Part shown: in pieces, positions 14,345-22,927 of the stretch
Numbering within the stretch: position 1 is the stretch's first letter
How the letters are laid out: every line of letters starts with the position of its first letter
Origin: Gemmatimonadaceae bacterium
Lineage (GTDB): Bacteria; Gemmatimonadota; Gemmatimonadetes; Gemmatimonadales; Gemmatimonadaceae
Assembly: GCA_036504815.1 (NCBI GenBank)
Contig: DASXUN010000007.1
Coordinates: forward strand, 1 to 37,841
Direction: 5' to 3'
Length of the DNA stretch: 37,841 bases
Made by a program: the position numbers and the translations under genes
The notes under the pieces: model-generated
Database searches by the model: none
What the model was told of the DNA's origin: nothing
The model's input: only the letters and a program-made list of their open reading frames with translations

Positions 14345-15841
14345 TCACTCCGCGGCCACCGTCCTATGCGACGCCCACCGCCGCAGCGCATCGAGGCGTT
14401 CCGGCATCGTCTTCGAGAGCGGCCGCGTCGCGACGATCTCCGCCTCGAGCGCATCCGTGTCGAGCGGCGTGTTCGACGCGAACGCCGCATACATCGCGCT
14501 GACGATGCTCTCCTCGATTTCCGCGCCGCTGAACCCCTTGGTGGCGGCGACGAGATGCGGAATCTCGACCTTCTCGGGGTCCTGCTTCCGCTTCTTCAAG
14601 TGAATGCGAAGGATCTCGGCGCGGGCCTCGTCGCCCGGAAGATCCACGAAGAAGATCTCGTCGAAGCGCCCCTTGCGAATGAACTCCGGCGGCAGCTTCG
14701 CGACGTCATTGGATGTGGCGACGACAAACACGTCGCCGCGCCGGTCCTGGAGCCAGCTCAGGAAGGTGCCGAAGATGCGATGCGACACGCCGCCGTCGGC
14801 ATCCGCGCTGGCTGACGCGAAGGCTTTCTCCAGTTCGTCAATCCAGAGCACGATCGGCGCCAGGCGCTCGGCCGTCAGCATCGCCCGCTTGAAGTTGTGC
14901 TCGCTCTCGCCGACATACTTGTCGTAGAGGTTCGACGGATCGAGCTTGAGCAGCGGCAGCCCCCACTCGTGCGCCACCGACTTGGCGCACAGGCTCTTGC
15001 CGCACCCGGGCACGCCGAGGAGCAGCACGCCCTTGGGAAAACCGAGCCCGAACTCCTCCGCCCGCCGCGGATCGGCGACCACGGCGCGGCGGCGCTGGAG
15101 CCACGCCTTCAAGCCGCCGAGACCCGCCACCTGGTCGAGGCCTTCGGTGTGCGGGTAGAACTCGAGCAGGCCGTCCTGTTCCACGATCTGCCGCTTGGCG
15201 GCGTTCACGCGCTCGATGTCGCGCGCGTCGAGCGCGCCATCCTCGACGATCAGCCGGGTGATGATCTTCTCCGCTTCGGTGAGGGTGAGTCCCGTCAGGT
15301 TGTTGATGAAGCGCAGGCGGTCTTCACGCGTCAGCTCCACGCGCACCGGCATCTTGGCTGAGTACTCGCGAATCAGCCGCTCCATCAGCTGGCGGTATTC
15401 CTCGTACGTCGCGCCCGAGAGTCGAATGACCGTGGCATGCGGGCGCAGCGCCTCGGGCAGCCGAATGTTGTGCCCCGTGAGCACGAGCGCGCCGCGGCGC
15501 GCGTTGAACTGCTGCACGACGTCGAGCACGTGGCTCACGACCGCTGGGTCGTCCAGGTGCGCGCCCAATTCGCGGAAGTGGAACAACCCCGCGCCCTCCT
15601 CGACGGCGGCCGCCAGCGCCTTCGCGGGATCCTCGGTGTTCGCCATCACCGGATCGGACGCCATCACCCCGCGGCGCAGCCCGCGCGACCGACTCCAGGA
15701 GAAGTAGAGCAGGTTCAGCCGCGAGGAGGCGAGCGCGAGTCCCTGTTCGGCACGCTCAACTTCCACCGTATCCAGGACGATCAGGGCGTACTTGGCCCGG
15801 ATGAGGAGTTCGAGTTCGTCGAAATTGGAGTCAGAGGGCAT
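14345..15841 (-). CDS. AAA+ ATPase, Ycf46-like
   Basis: 498-residue cytoplasmic ATPase of the family that includes cyanobacterial Ycf46; cellular role unknown for most members. The N-terminal 230 residues carry the family's own domain (ELELLIRAKYALIVLDTVEVERAE, then VVSHVLDVVQQFNARRGALVLTG). The AAA core follows: Walker A GVPGCGKS (276-283), LDPSNLYDKYVGESEHNF (a pore-loop-like segment), Walker B IVLWIDELEKA (330-340), sensor 1 VFVVATSNDVAKLPPEFIRKGRFDE with the Arg finger, and GFSGAEIE sensor 2. Start set at 15841: the open frame continues 43 codons upstream, but those translate the family A repeat. Divergent from the type II secretion F-like gene. Confidence 0.88.
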   Translation of the reverse strand: MPSDSNFDELELLIRAKYALIVLDTVEVERAEQGLALASSRLNLLYFSWSRSRGLRRGVMASDPVMANTEDPAKALAAAVEEGAGLFHFRELGAHLDDPAVVSHVLDVVQQFNARRGALVLTGHNIRLPEALRPHATVIRLSGATYEEYRQLMERLIREYSAKMPVRVELTREDRLRFINNLTGLTLTEAEKIITRLIVEDGALDARDIERVNAAKRQIVEQDGLLEFYPHTEGLDQVAGLGGLKAWLQRRRAVVADPRRAEEFGLGFPKGVLLLGVPGCGKSLCAKSVAHEWGLPLLKLDPSNLYDKYVGESEHNFKRAMLTAERLAPIVLWIDELEKAFASASADADGGVSHRIFGTFLSWLQDRRGDVFVVATSNDVAKLPPEFIRKGRFDEIFFVDLPGDEARAEILRIHLKKRKQDPEKVEIPHLVAATKGFSGAEIEESIVSAMYAAFASNTPLDTDALEAEIVATRPLSKTMPERLDALRRWASHRTVAAE

Positions 15842-15843
15842 AC

Positions 15844-15992
15844 GGAACGGGGAGGAGACCGGAGGCGAAGCGAGGGGGATTGGGAGTCGGAACGGGGGGC
15901 GAGGGAGAATGTAGGTGCCCATGGTCGCGCCCGCCTCCTCCCCGTTCCTGCACTCGTCCCTCGTCGCCACGCCTCCATCCCCTCCCCGTTCC
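15844..15992. repeat. Family A element, inverted pair between diverging genes
   Basis: Left arm: GGAACG boxes at 15844 and 15889 (45 bp apart). Right arm: CGTTCC boxes at 15943 and 15987 (44 bp apart). It fills most of the 173-bp gap between the AAA ATPase start and the type II secretion F-like start. Each gene, read in its own direction, is led by a pyrimidine-rich arm. Confidence 0.88.
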
Positions 15993-16014
15993 GCTGCCGT
16001 GTATCTTCCTCCCC

Positions 16015-16836
16015 GTGCCGAGTTTCCTTTCCGCCTACCGTGCCCTCGACGACGGCCGCCACCGCGAGGAGTTCTATCGCATGTGGCGCGCGGCCGTGCA
16101 CGCGGGACTCACCAACGAGCACGCGCTGCGTACCATAGGACCGCGCGGCGCACCGCACGTGGAGGAGATGCGCGACTGGCTGCTCGACGGGGCGCGGCGC
16201 GGCCAGCGCGTGACCTATCTCGTGCGCACGGGCGGCAAGCGCTTCGAGCCGATGGAGCGGGCCATCCTCGTGCTTGGCGAGGAGACCGGCACGTTCGAGG
16301 AGGCACTGCAGCTCCTCGCGCAGTTCTACCAGTCGAAGCACCGCCTCATCCTGTGGATCAAGAAGCAGATGGCGTACCCGATGTTCACGGCCATCTGCAT
16401 GGTCTTCATTGCCCCGTTTCCACTGCTCTACTTCGGGCAGACCGGCGCCTACATCGCGTTCGTCGCCACGGGGTGCGTGGCGTGGGTCACCTCGGGCGGA
16501 TCGTTCCTGGTCATGATGGCCGAGCGGTTCGGCAAGCGACCGCCGCTCGTGCGTGCCCGCTTCGCGCGCGCGCTGGCCACCGGCGTCGAAGCCGGGCTCC
16601 CGCTGCCGCGCGCCATTCGCCTGGCGGCCGAAGCGGCGGCCGATCCGCAGCTCTCGGCGTTCGTGAATGCCATGGATGAGCACCAGCTCGCCGCCGGCGG
16701 CCTGCAGGAGACGTTCTCGAAGGCTCCCCACATGACGGCGGACCTGATCGGCGCGCTCGCCGTCGCCGACCGCACGGGGGATTTCTCCACGACGCTCCGC
16801 AAGCTGGCGGACCTTTACGAGGATGGCTTCCGCTGA
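16015..16836 (+). CDS. Type II secretion F-domain membrane protein, short form
   Basis: Related to GspF/PilC inner-membrane platform proteins of type II secretion and type IV pili. Two T2SS-F helical domains are visible (about 15-115, with the GEETGTFEEAL motif, and 180-270, with ADRTGDFSTTLRKLADLYE). They are separated by two membrane helices (about 125-180). At 273 residues it stops right after the second domain, so the third, C-terminal membrane helix of normal GspF (about 400 residues) is missing. No other pilus or secretion genes are adjacent. GTG start seven bases after TATCTT and without a ribosome site, possibly leaderless. Coupled to the MFS gene by a one-base overlap. Confidence 0.85.
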   Translation: MPSFLSAYRALDDGRHREEFYRMWRAAVHAGLTNEHALRTIGPRGAPHVEEMRDWLLDGARRGQRVTYLVRTGGKRFEPMERAILVLGEETGTFEEALQLLAQFYQSKHRLILWIKKQMAYPMFTAICMVFIAPFPLLYFGQTGAYIAFVATGCVAWVTSGGSFLVMMAERFGKRPPLVRARFARALATGVEAGLPLPRAIRLAAEAAADPQLSAFVNAMDEHQLAAGGLQETFSKAPHMTADLIGALAVADRTGDFSTTLRKLADLYEDGFR

Positions 16837-18077
16837 TGACGTCCGCGTACACCCCCGAAGCGCGCGCGGCCCGCCGAGCCATTGCCTTCGCCACGTTCCT
16901 GACGCTCGTCCCACTCACGCTCGTGGTCGCGGGCCTGCACGAACTCGTCATCGTGCACCTCGGTGGCACGCGCGCCGACGCGCACGCCTTCACCGCCACC
17001 AACATGGCGACGGGCATCGTGGGCGTCCCCATTGCGATGGTCCTCTTCCGCCGTCGTCCCAACCTCCGCGCCTGGCTGGTGGGATCGCTGCTCCTCGACG
17101 CGGTGGCCTTCCTCGGGATGAATGCGGCGGCGTCGGTGCCGGTGCTGCTCGCCTGGCGCGCCGTCGACGGCGTGGCGCACCTGCCGGCCGTGACGCTGCT
17201 GATGGTCGCCGCCAACCGGCTCGCCGGCGAGAAACGCGGCGCGACCCTGGGCCTCGTCGCCACCTCGCTGATGACGGGCGTGGCCGTCGGGTCGCCACTC
17301 GGCGGATGGCTCGTCGAGCGCGGCACATCGGCCGTGTACCTCACCGGGGCCGCGCTGCTGGTGCTCGCGGCGCTGGCCTCGCTTGCGATCCCGCGCCTGC
17401 CGGCCGACCAGCCGGCGATGACGCGACACCGCTACGAGTGGAAGCGCACGTCCCTGGCCCTCTGGATGCCGCTCGCCTTCGGCTTCATGGACCGGTTCAC
17501 GATTGGCATCTTCGTTTCGACGTTCACGCTCTATCTCGGGGAGATCCAGAAGGTGACGCCCGCCGAACGTGGCCTGCTGATGGCGCTGTTCATGATGCCG
17601 TTCGCCTTCCTGTGCTGGCCCGTGGGCCGGTTGGCGGACCGGATCGGCTGGTTCTGGCCGATCATCGCCGGGACACTCGGCTTCGGCGCGGTCTATGCGA
17701 CATACGGCGTCGTGCCGCACGGCATGCTCGCCGTGTCAATGGTGCTCTCCGGGCTGACGAGCGCGCTGATGTTCGCGCCGAACCTGCTGCTGGTCTCGGA
17801 GTTCGCGCGGCGCGGCGCTGGCGAAGGATTGTTCGGCGCATTCCAGGTGGCGGGGAGCTTCGGCTTCCTCGCCGGCCCCATCGCGGGCGGCATCGCCGTG
17901 GAGGTGACGCGGCGTGCATCAGGCGTGCCAAACTACGGCGGCATCTTCATTGCTGTCGGTGGGCTCGTCGTCGTGCTTGGCCTCGTGGCCGCGGGCGTGC
18001 TCGCGCCAGTGGCGCGCGAGTGGCGGAGCGAGAGCCGCGCCGCGGCCGCCGCCGCGAACGATCGTCCCACGGCCTAG
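16836..18077 (+). CDS. MFS transporter
   Basis: Inner-membrane carrier of 413 residues with about twelve hydrophobic segments. Typical MFS features: a run of charged turns after helix 2 (LFRRRPNLR), RAVDGVAHLPAVTLLMVAANRLAGEKRGATLG before helix 5, SPLGGWLVERG, and a second half starting RTSLALWMPLAFGFMDRFTIGIF. GRLADRIGWFWP recalls motif A in the second half. Substrate cannot be told. Starts on the stop of the preceding gene (TGATG), so it is translated with it. Confidence 0.85.
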   Translation: MTSAYTPEARAARRAIAFATFLTLVPLTLVVAGLHELVIVHLGGTRADAHAFTATNMATGIVGVPIAMVLFRRRPNLRAWLVGSLLLDAVAFLGMNAAASVPVLLAWRAVDGVAHLPAVTLLMVAANRLAGEKRGATLGLVATSLMTGVAVGSPLGGWLVERGTSAVYLTGAALLVLAALASLAIPRLPADQPAMTRHRYEWKRTSLALWMPLAFGFMDRFTIGIFVSTFTLYLGEIQKVTPAERGLLMALFMMPFAFLCWPVGRLADRIGWFWPIIAGTLGFGAVYATYGVVPHGMLAVSMVLSGLTSALMFAPNLLLVSEFARRGAGEGLFGAFQVAGSFGFLAGPIAGGIAVEVTRRASGVPNYGGIFIAVGGLVVVLGLVAAGVLAPVAREWRSESRAAAAAANDRPTA

Positions 18078-18155
18078 GCGTCGGCGCCACCGGCTCGCCG
18101 CACCCGCGCACGCCCCGCTTGCCCCCTGCCCTTGTACCGTTAGCTTCAGCGCCGT

Positions 18156-18755
18156 ATGGAGACCACCCTTATCCCGCCGGTCGGTGATCAGATCCACCGC
18201 CGCGGCAACTTCTTCACCAAAGCCGTCGCCTCGTTCTTCCTGCTCCTCACCGGGTGGCGATTCGAGGGGCGTCTCCCCAATCTCCGGCAGTTCGTCCTGA
18301 TCGTGGCGCCGCACACGTCCAACTGGGATTTTCCCACGGGCGTCATGGCGATGTTCGCGCTCGGCATTCGCGGGACCTTCCTGGGCAAGGACACGCTCTT
18401 CAAGCCGCCGTTCGGGTTCATCTTCTACTGGCTGGGCGGCGTCCCCGTCGACCGGTTCTCCAAGAACAACGTCGTCGAGCAGACTCTCGAGTACTTCAGG
18501 ACGCGCGAGCAGATGATTCTCGCCATCTCGCCCGAAGGGACGCGCAAGCGCATCGAGAAGTGGCGCACGGGCTTCTACTGGGTCGCGGTGGGGGCGAAGG
18601 TACCGATCGTGCCGGTTGCCTTCGACTTCCCGCGAAAGCGCATCGTCATTCATGAGCCGCAGGTGATGACCGGGGACGCCGAGCGTGACATCACGCACCT
18701 GCGATCCTTCTACAAGGCCAGCCAGGCCCACCGCCCGGCCTGGTACGTCGAGTAG
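18156..18755 (+). CDS. PlsC-like acyltransferase
   Basis: Glycerolipid acyltransferase family (1-acylglycerol-3-phosphate acyltransferase type), probably at the inner-membrane face. Catalytic HX4D block VAPHTSNWDF, then FLGKDTLFKPPFGFIFYWLGGVPVDRF (substrate motif), AISPEGTRKR and VPIVPVAFDF. 199 residues, a compact form. The exact acyl acceptor is not deducible; it could also serve an ornithine or other lipid. TAGCTT ends nine bases before the ATG and no Shine-Dalgarno is evident. A four-helix unknown protein gene follows after 28 bp. Confidence 0.86.
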   Translation: METTLIPPVGDQIHRRGNFFTKAVASFFLLLTGWRFEGRLPNLRQFVLIVAPHTSNWDFPTGVMAMFALGIRGTFLGKDTLFKPPFGFIFYWLGGVPVDRFSKNNVVEQTLEYFRTREQMILAISPEGTRKRIEKWRTGFYWVAVGAKVPIVPVAFDFPRKRIVIHEPQVMTGDAERDITHLRSFYKASQAHRPAWYVE

Positions 18756-18783
18756 CGGCGCCGACGTTCACGCCCAACCCATC

Positions 18784-19668
18784 GTGCGACCAAACTTCTC
18801 CGGCACACCCGCCCCAATCTTCAAGACCGTCAAACGCGACGACCAGACGCTCGTCCTGGCGGAGGTCGAGGCGTTGCGCGTCGAGTTCCGGCGGCTCGTG
18901 GGGCGCATCAACTACCGGACGCGCCGTGGCTGGATGTACATCGGCTTCCTCGTCCTGACGCTGATCGTCTTCATCGCCGTCACCGTCTTCACGCTGTCGC
19001 CGTCGGAGTGGACCAGCAACCAGCAGTCGCGCTTCACCCAGATGACGTCGCTGCTGATCCTCCTGGCCACCACGATTCCGCTCGGCGCGTACTTCGCCCG
19101 GCGCTACGACCGGCAGCGCGAGCGCGTGCGGATCGCGCGCACCCGGCAGCAGGACGTGCTCCGGCGGCTCGAACAGCTGGACGAGGTGCGCGGTGCCCGT
19201 CGCCGCAAGCGGCGCCGCGCGCGGCGTCCGTGGGCATGGCGCATCCGCCATCCGGAACGGTTCAGTCGCCCGTCCCTCGAGTCGATGACGACGGCGCAGC
19301 TCGAGGACGCGGCGGACGTTCTGGGCAACCAGGTCACTGAGGAGCGCGGCCTGCATGCCATCGCGGTCGCCCATGCGTGGATCACCGGCATCGTGAGCGT
19401 CCTCGTGGCCTTCACCGTGACGCTTTCCGGCCCGGAATACCTGAGCGCCCTGCTGGGCGGCCGCCAGTGGGGCGGCGCGGCCGGCCCGGATCCGCTGATC
19501 TTCTGGCTGACGCTCACCGTTGGCCTGGTGGCGCTCGGCGGCCTCGGCTCGCACCGCGTGACCGTGCTGCTGCGCCGCGCCCGCGCCTATCAGGATCGCC
19601 TCACGGCGATGGAACGCGCGCTCTGGGATGCGCGCGTCCTACTGCGGGAGCGTCGCGAAGAAGTCTGA
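18784..19668 (+). CDS. Unknown membrane protein with two helix pairs
   Basis: Family not recognised. 294 residues from a GTG start (MRPNFSGTPAPIFKTV). Two membrane helices at about residues 58-78 and 90-107, a long basic and probably coiled-coil middle (RRYDRQRERVRIARTRQQ, then RRRKRRRARRP), and two further helices at about 205-225 and 240-260. The last 30 residues are charged and helical. Shortly after the acyltransferase gene, so perhaps one transcript; function may concern membranes, but that is a guess. Its 3' end overlaps the opposite-strand hydrolase by 30 bp. Confidence 0.65.
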   Translation: MRPNFSGTPAPIFKTVKRDDQTLVLAEVEALRVEFRRLVGRINYRTRRGWMYIGFLVLTLIVFIAVTVFTLSPSEWTSNQQSRFTQMTSLLILLATTIPLGAYFARRYDRQRERVRIARTRQQDVLRRLEQLDEVRGARRRKRRRARRPWAWRIRHPERFSRPSLESMTTAQLEDAADVLGNQVTEERGLHAIAVAHAWITGIVSVLVAFTVTLSGPEYLSALLGGRQWGGAAGPDPLIFWLTLTVGLVALGGLGSHRVTVLLRRARAYQDRLTAMERALWDARVLLRERREEV

Positions 19669-20445
19669 GAGCACCTGCGCGACCGCGGCCGGCTGCTCGA
19701 TGCTGCTCGAGTGGCCGGCCGCCGGAATTCTGGCCAGCCGCGATCCGGCGATGTGCTCGTGGATCCGCCGCGCTTTTGGCGCCGGCGTGGCGGTGTCCTC
19801 CTCGCCCACCACCACCAGCGTGGGCACCCGGATGGACGTGATCTCCTCCATGACGCCTTCGCGCTCGATCACACCCCGCACCGCGCGCACGATCGAGCGC
19901 GGACGCGAGGCGATCTCCTGGCGCCACGCGGCGCGTTCGTCGGCGCGGGCCGGATCTTCCATGAAGGTGCGTCCAAAGAGGATCGGCATCACCCGGTCGG
20001 CCACAAAGCGCGTGCCGAGGGTGGACGCCACCAGCGCCAGCCGGCGGTACTTGGGCACATTCTCCGCCGCCTCGGGTTCGGCCGATGTCTCGAGCAGGGA
20101 GAGCGAGTAGAGCAAGTCGGGACGCCGAATGGCCAGGCGCATGCCCACAAAGCCGCCCATCGACAGTCCGACGAAGTGGCACGGGCGCGCGTCGAGCCCT
20201 TCGATGATGGCGACGGCATCGCGGTAACACGTATCCATGTCGTGCGAACGCCCGCCCGGATCGCTGCTGCGTCCCTGGCCGCGATGGTCGTATGCGATGC
20301 AACGGAACCGGTCCTTCAGCGCGTCCACCTGCGCCGCGAACATGCGCGACGACATCAGCAGGCCGTGGCTGAAGACGATCGCGGGATCGGGGCCGCCGGT
20401 GTCTTCGTAGAAGAAGGAAACGCCGTTGATCGTCAGGTGAGGCAT
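19639..20445 (-). CDS. Alpha/beta hydrolase
   Basis: Cytoplasmic hydrolase of 268 residues, of the type annotated as 3-oxoadipate enol-lactonase, non-heme haloperoxidase or esterase. Seen: SHGLLMSSRMF oxyanion region, YDHRGQGRS, nucleophile Ser95 in GLSMGGFVG, acid in VVVGEEDTATPA and base in PAAGHSSSIEQP. Start chosen at MPHLTINGVSFFYEDTG, the usual beginning of the fold; the frame extends eleven codons further. Divergent from the acyl-CoA dehydrogenase gene, 146 bp apart. Substrate unknown. Confidence 0.87.
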   Translation of the reverse strand: MPHLTINGVSFFYEDTGGPDPAIVFSHGLLMSSRMFAAQVDALKDRFRCIAYDHRGQGRSSDPGGRSHDMDTCYRDAVAIIEGLDARPCHFVGLSMGGFVGMRLAIRRPDLLYSLSLLETSAEPEAAENVPKYRRLALVASTLGTRFVADRVMPILFGRTFMEDPARADERAAWRQEIASRPRSIVRAVRGVIEREGVMEEITSIRVPTLVVVGEEDTATPAPKARRIHEHIAGSRLARIPAAGHSSSIEQPAAVAQVLSDFFATLPQ

Positions 20446-20591
20446 GTCGTCTCGACGTGGTGAAAGACAGACGGGCAACGAAGAGAGGTAACGCGAACGC
20501 TGGGGCGACGTAAGGGCGGTCGCATGTCACGGCACGCGATGTCCCTCGGCATCTCGTGGCGTCGCCCGTCGAGGCTCAATACCTTGAACAC

Positions 20592-21773
20592 ATGACTGAT
20601 CTCCTTGCCCGTTACGCGGCCTTCGTGGAGGAAGTACTGCTTCCGCTCGAGCCCGCGGTGCTCAGCCAGCCGTGGCCGGCCATCGAATCGCAGGTCGAGC
20701 GCGCCCGTCAGGCGGCCCGGGATCGCGGCCTCTGGGCGCCGCACCTCCCCGCGGCATACGGCGGCCTCTCGATGCCGATGGCGGAGTTTGCCGAGGCGAG
20801 CGCCATTCTCGGCCGCACGCCCATCGGTCACTTCGCGTGCAACGTGCAGGCGCCCGATGTGGGGAACATGGAACTCCTGCTCGCGCACGGGTCCGCGGAG
20901 CAGCGCGAACGCTTCCTGCGCCCGCTGGCGGCGGGACAGATCCGCTCCTGTTTCGGGATGACCGAACCCGCGCGCGCCGGATCCAATCCCGTCTGGCTCG
21001 ACACGACGGCGACGCGCGACGGCGACGCCTGGGTCATCAACGGCCGCAAGTGGTTCGCGACCTCGGCGGACGGCGCCGCGTTCTGCGTCGTGCTCGCGGT
21101 GACGAACCCCGAGGCGGCCAAGCCGCACCATCGCGCGTCGATGTTCATCGTCCCGACCGACACGCGCGGCTATGCGCTCGCCCGCAACATCCCCGTCATG
21201 GGGCATGTCGGCGCGGGATACGCGAGCCACGGCGAGCTGACCTTCACCGACTGCCGCGTGCCGGCCTCGGCGATGATTGGTGCGGAGGGCGCGGGCTTCA
21301 TGCTCGCGCAGGAACGCCTCGGGCCCGGCCGCGTGCACCACTGCATGCGCTGGATCGGCATCTGCGATCGCGCCATCGACCTGATGTGCCGCTACGCGCT
21401 GCAGCGCGAGATGGCACCGGGCGAGCCGCTGGCCTATAAGCAAGCCGTCCGGCACTGGATTGCCGAGAGCCGCGCCGAGACCGAGGCGGCCCGGCTCTTC
21501 GTGCGCGACACCGTGGCACGGCTCGAGCGCGACGGCCAGCGCAAGTCGCGCGACGAAATCTCGATGATCAAGTATTTCGTGCCGCAGGTGATGCAGAAGG
21601 TGCTCGACCGCGCCCTCCAGGTGCACGGCGGCTATGGCCTGACCGACGCGACGCCGCTCGCCAACTGGTGGGCCCACGAGCGCGCCGCACGGATCTACGA
21701 CGGGCCGGACGAAGTACACAAGGATGCCGTGGCCCGGCATACGATCGAGCGGTATCTCCCGCCGCGGGCGTAG
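20592..21773 (+). CDS. Acyl-CoA dehydrogenase, ACAD10/11-like
   Basis: FAD enzyme of about 393 residues. Seen: FGMTEPARAGSNPVWLDTTATRDGD (FAD and substrate segment), KWFATSADGA, CMRWIGICDRAIDLMCRYA, and the C-terminal VHGGYGLTDATPLANWW and IYDGPDEVHKDAVAR. The GPDEVH ending, instead of the usual YEGT, marks the ACAD10/11 branch, whose members act on phosphorylated 4-hydroxyacyl-CoA. The kinase-like gene next door supports this. I chose ATG 20592; a GTG at 20556 would add twelve residues. Function by family analogy, not proven. Confidence 0.85.
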   Translation: MTDLLARYAAFVEEVLLPLEPAVLSQPWPAIESQVERARQAARDRGLWAPHLPAAYGGLSMPMAEFAEASAILGRTPIGHFACNVQAPDVGNMELLLAHGSAEQRERFLRPLAAGQIRSCFGMTEPARAGSNPVWLDTTATRDGDAWVINGRKWFATSADGAAFCVVLAVTNPEAAKPHHRASMFIVPTDTRGYALARNIPVMGHVGAGYASHGELTFTDCRVPASAMIGAEGAGFMLAQERLGPGRVHHCMRWIGICDRAIDLMCRYALQREMAPGEPLAYKQAVRHWIAESRAETEAARLFVRDTVARLERDGQRKSRDEISMIKYFVPQVMQKVLDRALQVHGGYGLTDATPLANWWAHERAARIYDGPDEVHKDAVARHTIERYLPPRA

Positions 21774-21777
21774 TCCT

Positions 21778-21846
21778 CGTTCCCGCGCCCGTCCCCCGTT
21801 CCTGCACTCATTACCCGTCCCTTCGCCCCCATCCCCTCCCCGTTCC
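21778..21846 (+). repeat. Family A element, single arm
   Basis: CGTTCC boxes at 21778, 21797 and 21841; the last two are 44 bp apart. It fills the gap between the acyl-CoA dehydrogenase stop and the TTG start of the kinase-like gene, which begins one base after the last box. Sense strand is pyrimidine-rich. The core CGTTCCTGCACTC is identical to the copy at 15943. Confidence 0.85.
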
Positions 21847-21847
21847 G

Positions 21848-22927
21848 TTGTCGTTCGACTCCCTGCTCGATCGTCCCGCTCCCGTCCGCGACGGTGAGTC
21901 CATTCCGCTCGACGCCCTGCGCGCGTGGTGGGAGGGGACCATTGGGCATGTGCATTCGGTCGAGGTGGAGCAGTTCCCGCGGGGGTTCTCGAACCTGACA
22001 TATCTCGTGCGCGCGGGCGGCGACGAGTATGTGCTGCGCCGGCCGCCCTTCGGCGTGCAGCCCGGTATCGCGCATGACGTGCTGCGTGAAGGGCGCCTGC
22101 TCGCCGCGCTCCGTCCCGCCTATCCGCGGGTGCCGGCGGTCGTCGCGATCTGTGCCGACGCCGGCGTGATCGGCGCCCCGTTCGTCGTGATGGAACGGGT
22201 GCGCGGACTGATCGTGCGCGGCACGCTCCCCGAGTCACTCTCGTTTGGCGCCACGCAACTGCGCGCCCTGTCGGCGTCCGCCGTGGAGACCCTCGCCGGA
22301 TTGCATCGCGTGAACTGGCGCGTGCCCGGCCTCGAGACGCTCGCGAAGCCCGACGGCTACGTGGAGCGGCAAGTGGGCGGGTGGACGCGCCGCTGGCAGG
22401 CCGCCCGAACCCGCGAGGTGCCCGGCATCGAGCGCGTCGTCGACTGGCTCGCCGCCAACGCCCCCGCGACCGGCGACGCCACGCTCGTGCACAACGACTT
22501 CAAGTTCGACAACCTCGTGCTCGACCCCGCCGATCCCACGCGCGTTCGCGCCGTGCTCGACTGGGAGATGGCGACCATCGGCGATCCGCGCCTCGACCTG
22601 GCCACGACGCTCGGCTATTGGATCGAAGCCGGCGATCCGCCGCCGCTGGTGCAGCTGGGCATCGGCATCACCACGCTGCCGGGCACCTGGACGCGCGAGC
22701 AGGTAGTCGCGGCGTGGGAGTCGGCGACGGGACGCAGCGCCGGCGCGCCGGTCTGGCTCTTCGTCTTCGGCCTGTTCAAGGTGGCGGTCATCGCACAGCA
22801 GATCTTCGCACGCTACACGGCCGGTCACACCAGGGATCCGCGCTTCGCCCGGCTCGATACCGCGGTGGCGGCTCTTGGCGCACTCGCGTCGCGCGCCCTC
22901 GATGCCGACCGGTTGTCGCGACTGTGA
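21848..22927 (+). CDS. APH-fold kinase, ACAD10/11 N-domain / LvaA-like
   Basis: Aminoglycoside-phosphotransferase-fold protein of 359 residues. Kinase signs: NLTYLVRAGGDEYVLRRPPFG (glycine-rich and Lys/Arg region), VVMERVRG, catalytic TLVHNDFKFDNLVLD and metal motif AVLDWEMATIGDPRLDLATTLGYW. This version is typical of the N-domain of ACAD10/11 and of LvaA, which phosphorylate 4-hydroxyacyl-CoA. The start is a TTG one base after the repeat; the frame is open 60 codons upstream, but there it overlaps the dehydrogenase gene. Its stop overlaps the next gene by one base. Antibiotic resistance is unlikely. Confidence 0.83.
   Translation: MSFDSLLDRPAPVRDGESIPLDALRAWWEGTIGHVHSVEVEQFPRGFSNLTYLVRAGGDEYVLRRPPFGVQPGIAHDVLREGRLLAALRPAYPRVPAVVAICADAGVIGAPFVVMERVRGLIVRGTLPESLSFGATQLRALSASAVETLAGLHRVNWRVPGLETLAKPDGYVERQVGGWTRRWQAARTREVPGIERVVDWLAANAPATGDATLVHNDFKFDNLVLDPADPTRVRAVLDWEMATIGDPRLDLATTLGYWIEAGDPPPLVQLGIGITTLPGTWTREQVVAAWESATGRSAGAPVWLFVFGLFKVAVIAQQIFARYTAGHTRDPRFARLDTAVAALGALASRALDADRLSRL

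Noticed and set aside
15842-15970. Longer N-terminus for the AAA ATPase
   Set aside because: The extra 43 codons translate the family A repeat; the family domain begins at MPSDSNFDELELL.
21848-22927. Aminoglycoside resistance kinase
   Set aside because: The sequence is of the ACAD10/11 N-domain type and the dehydrogenase partner is adjacent.
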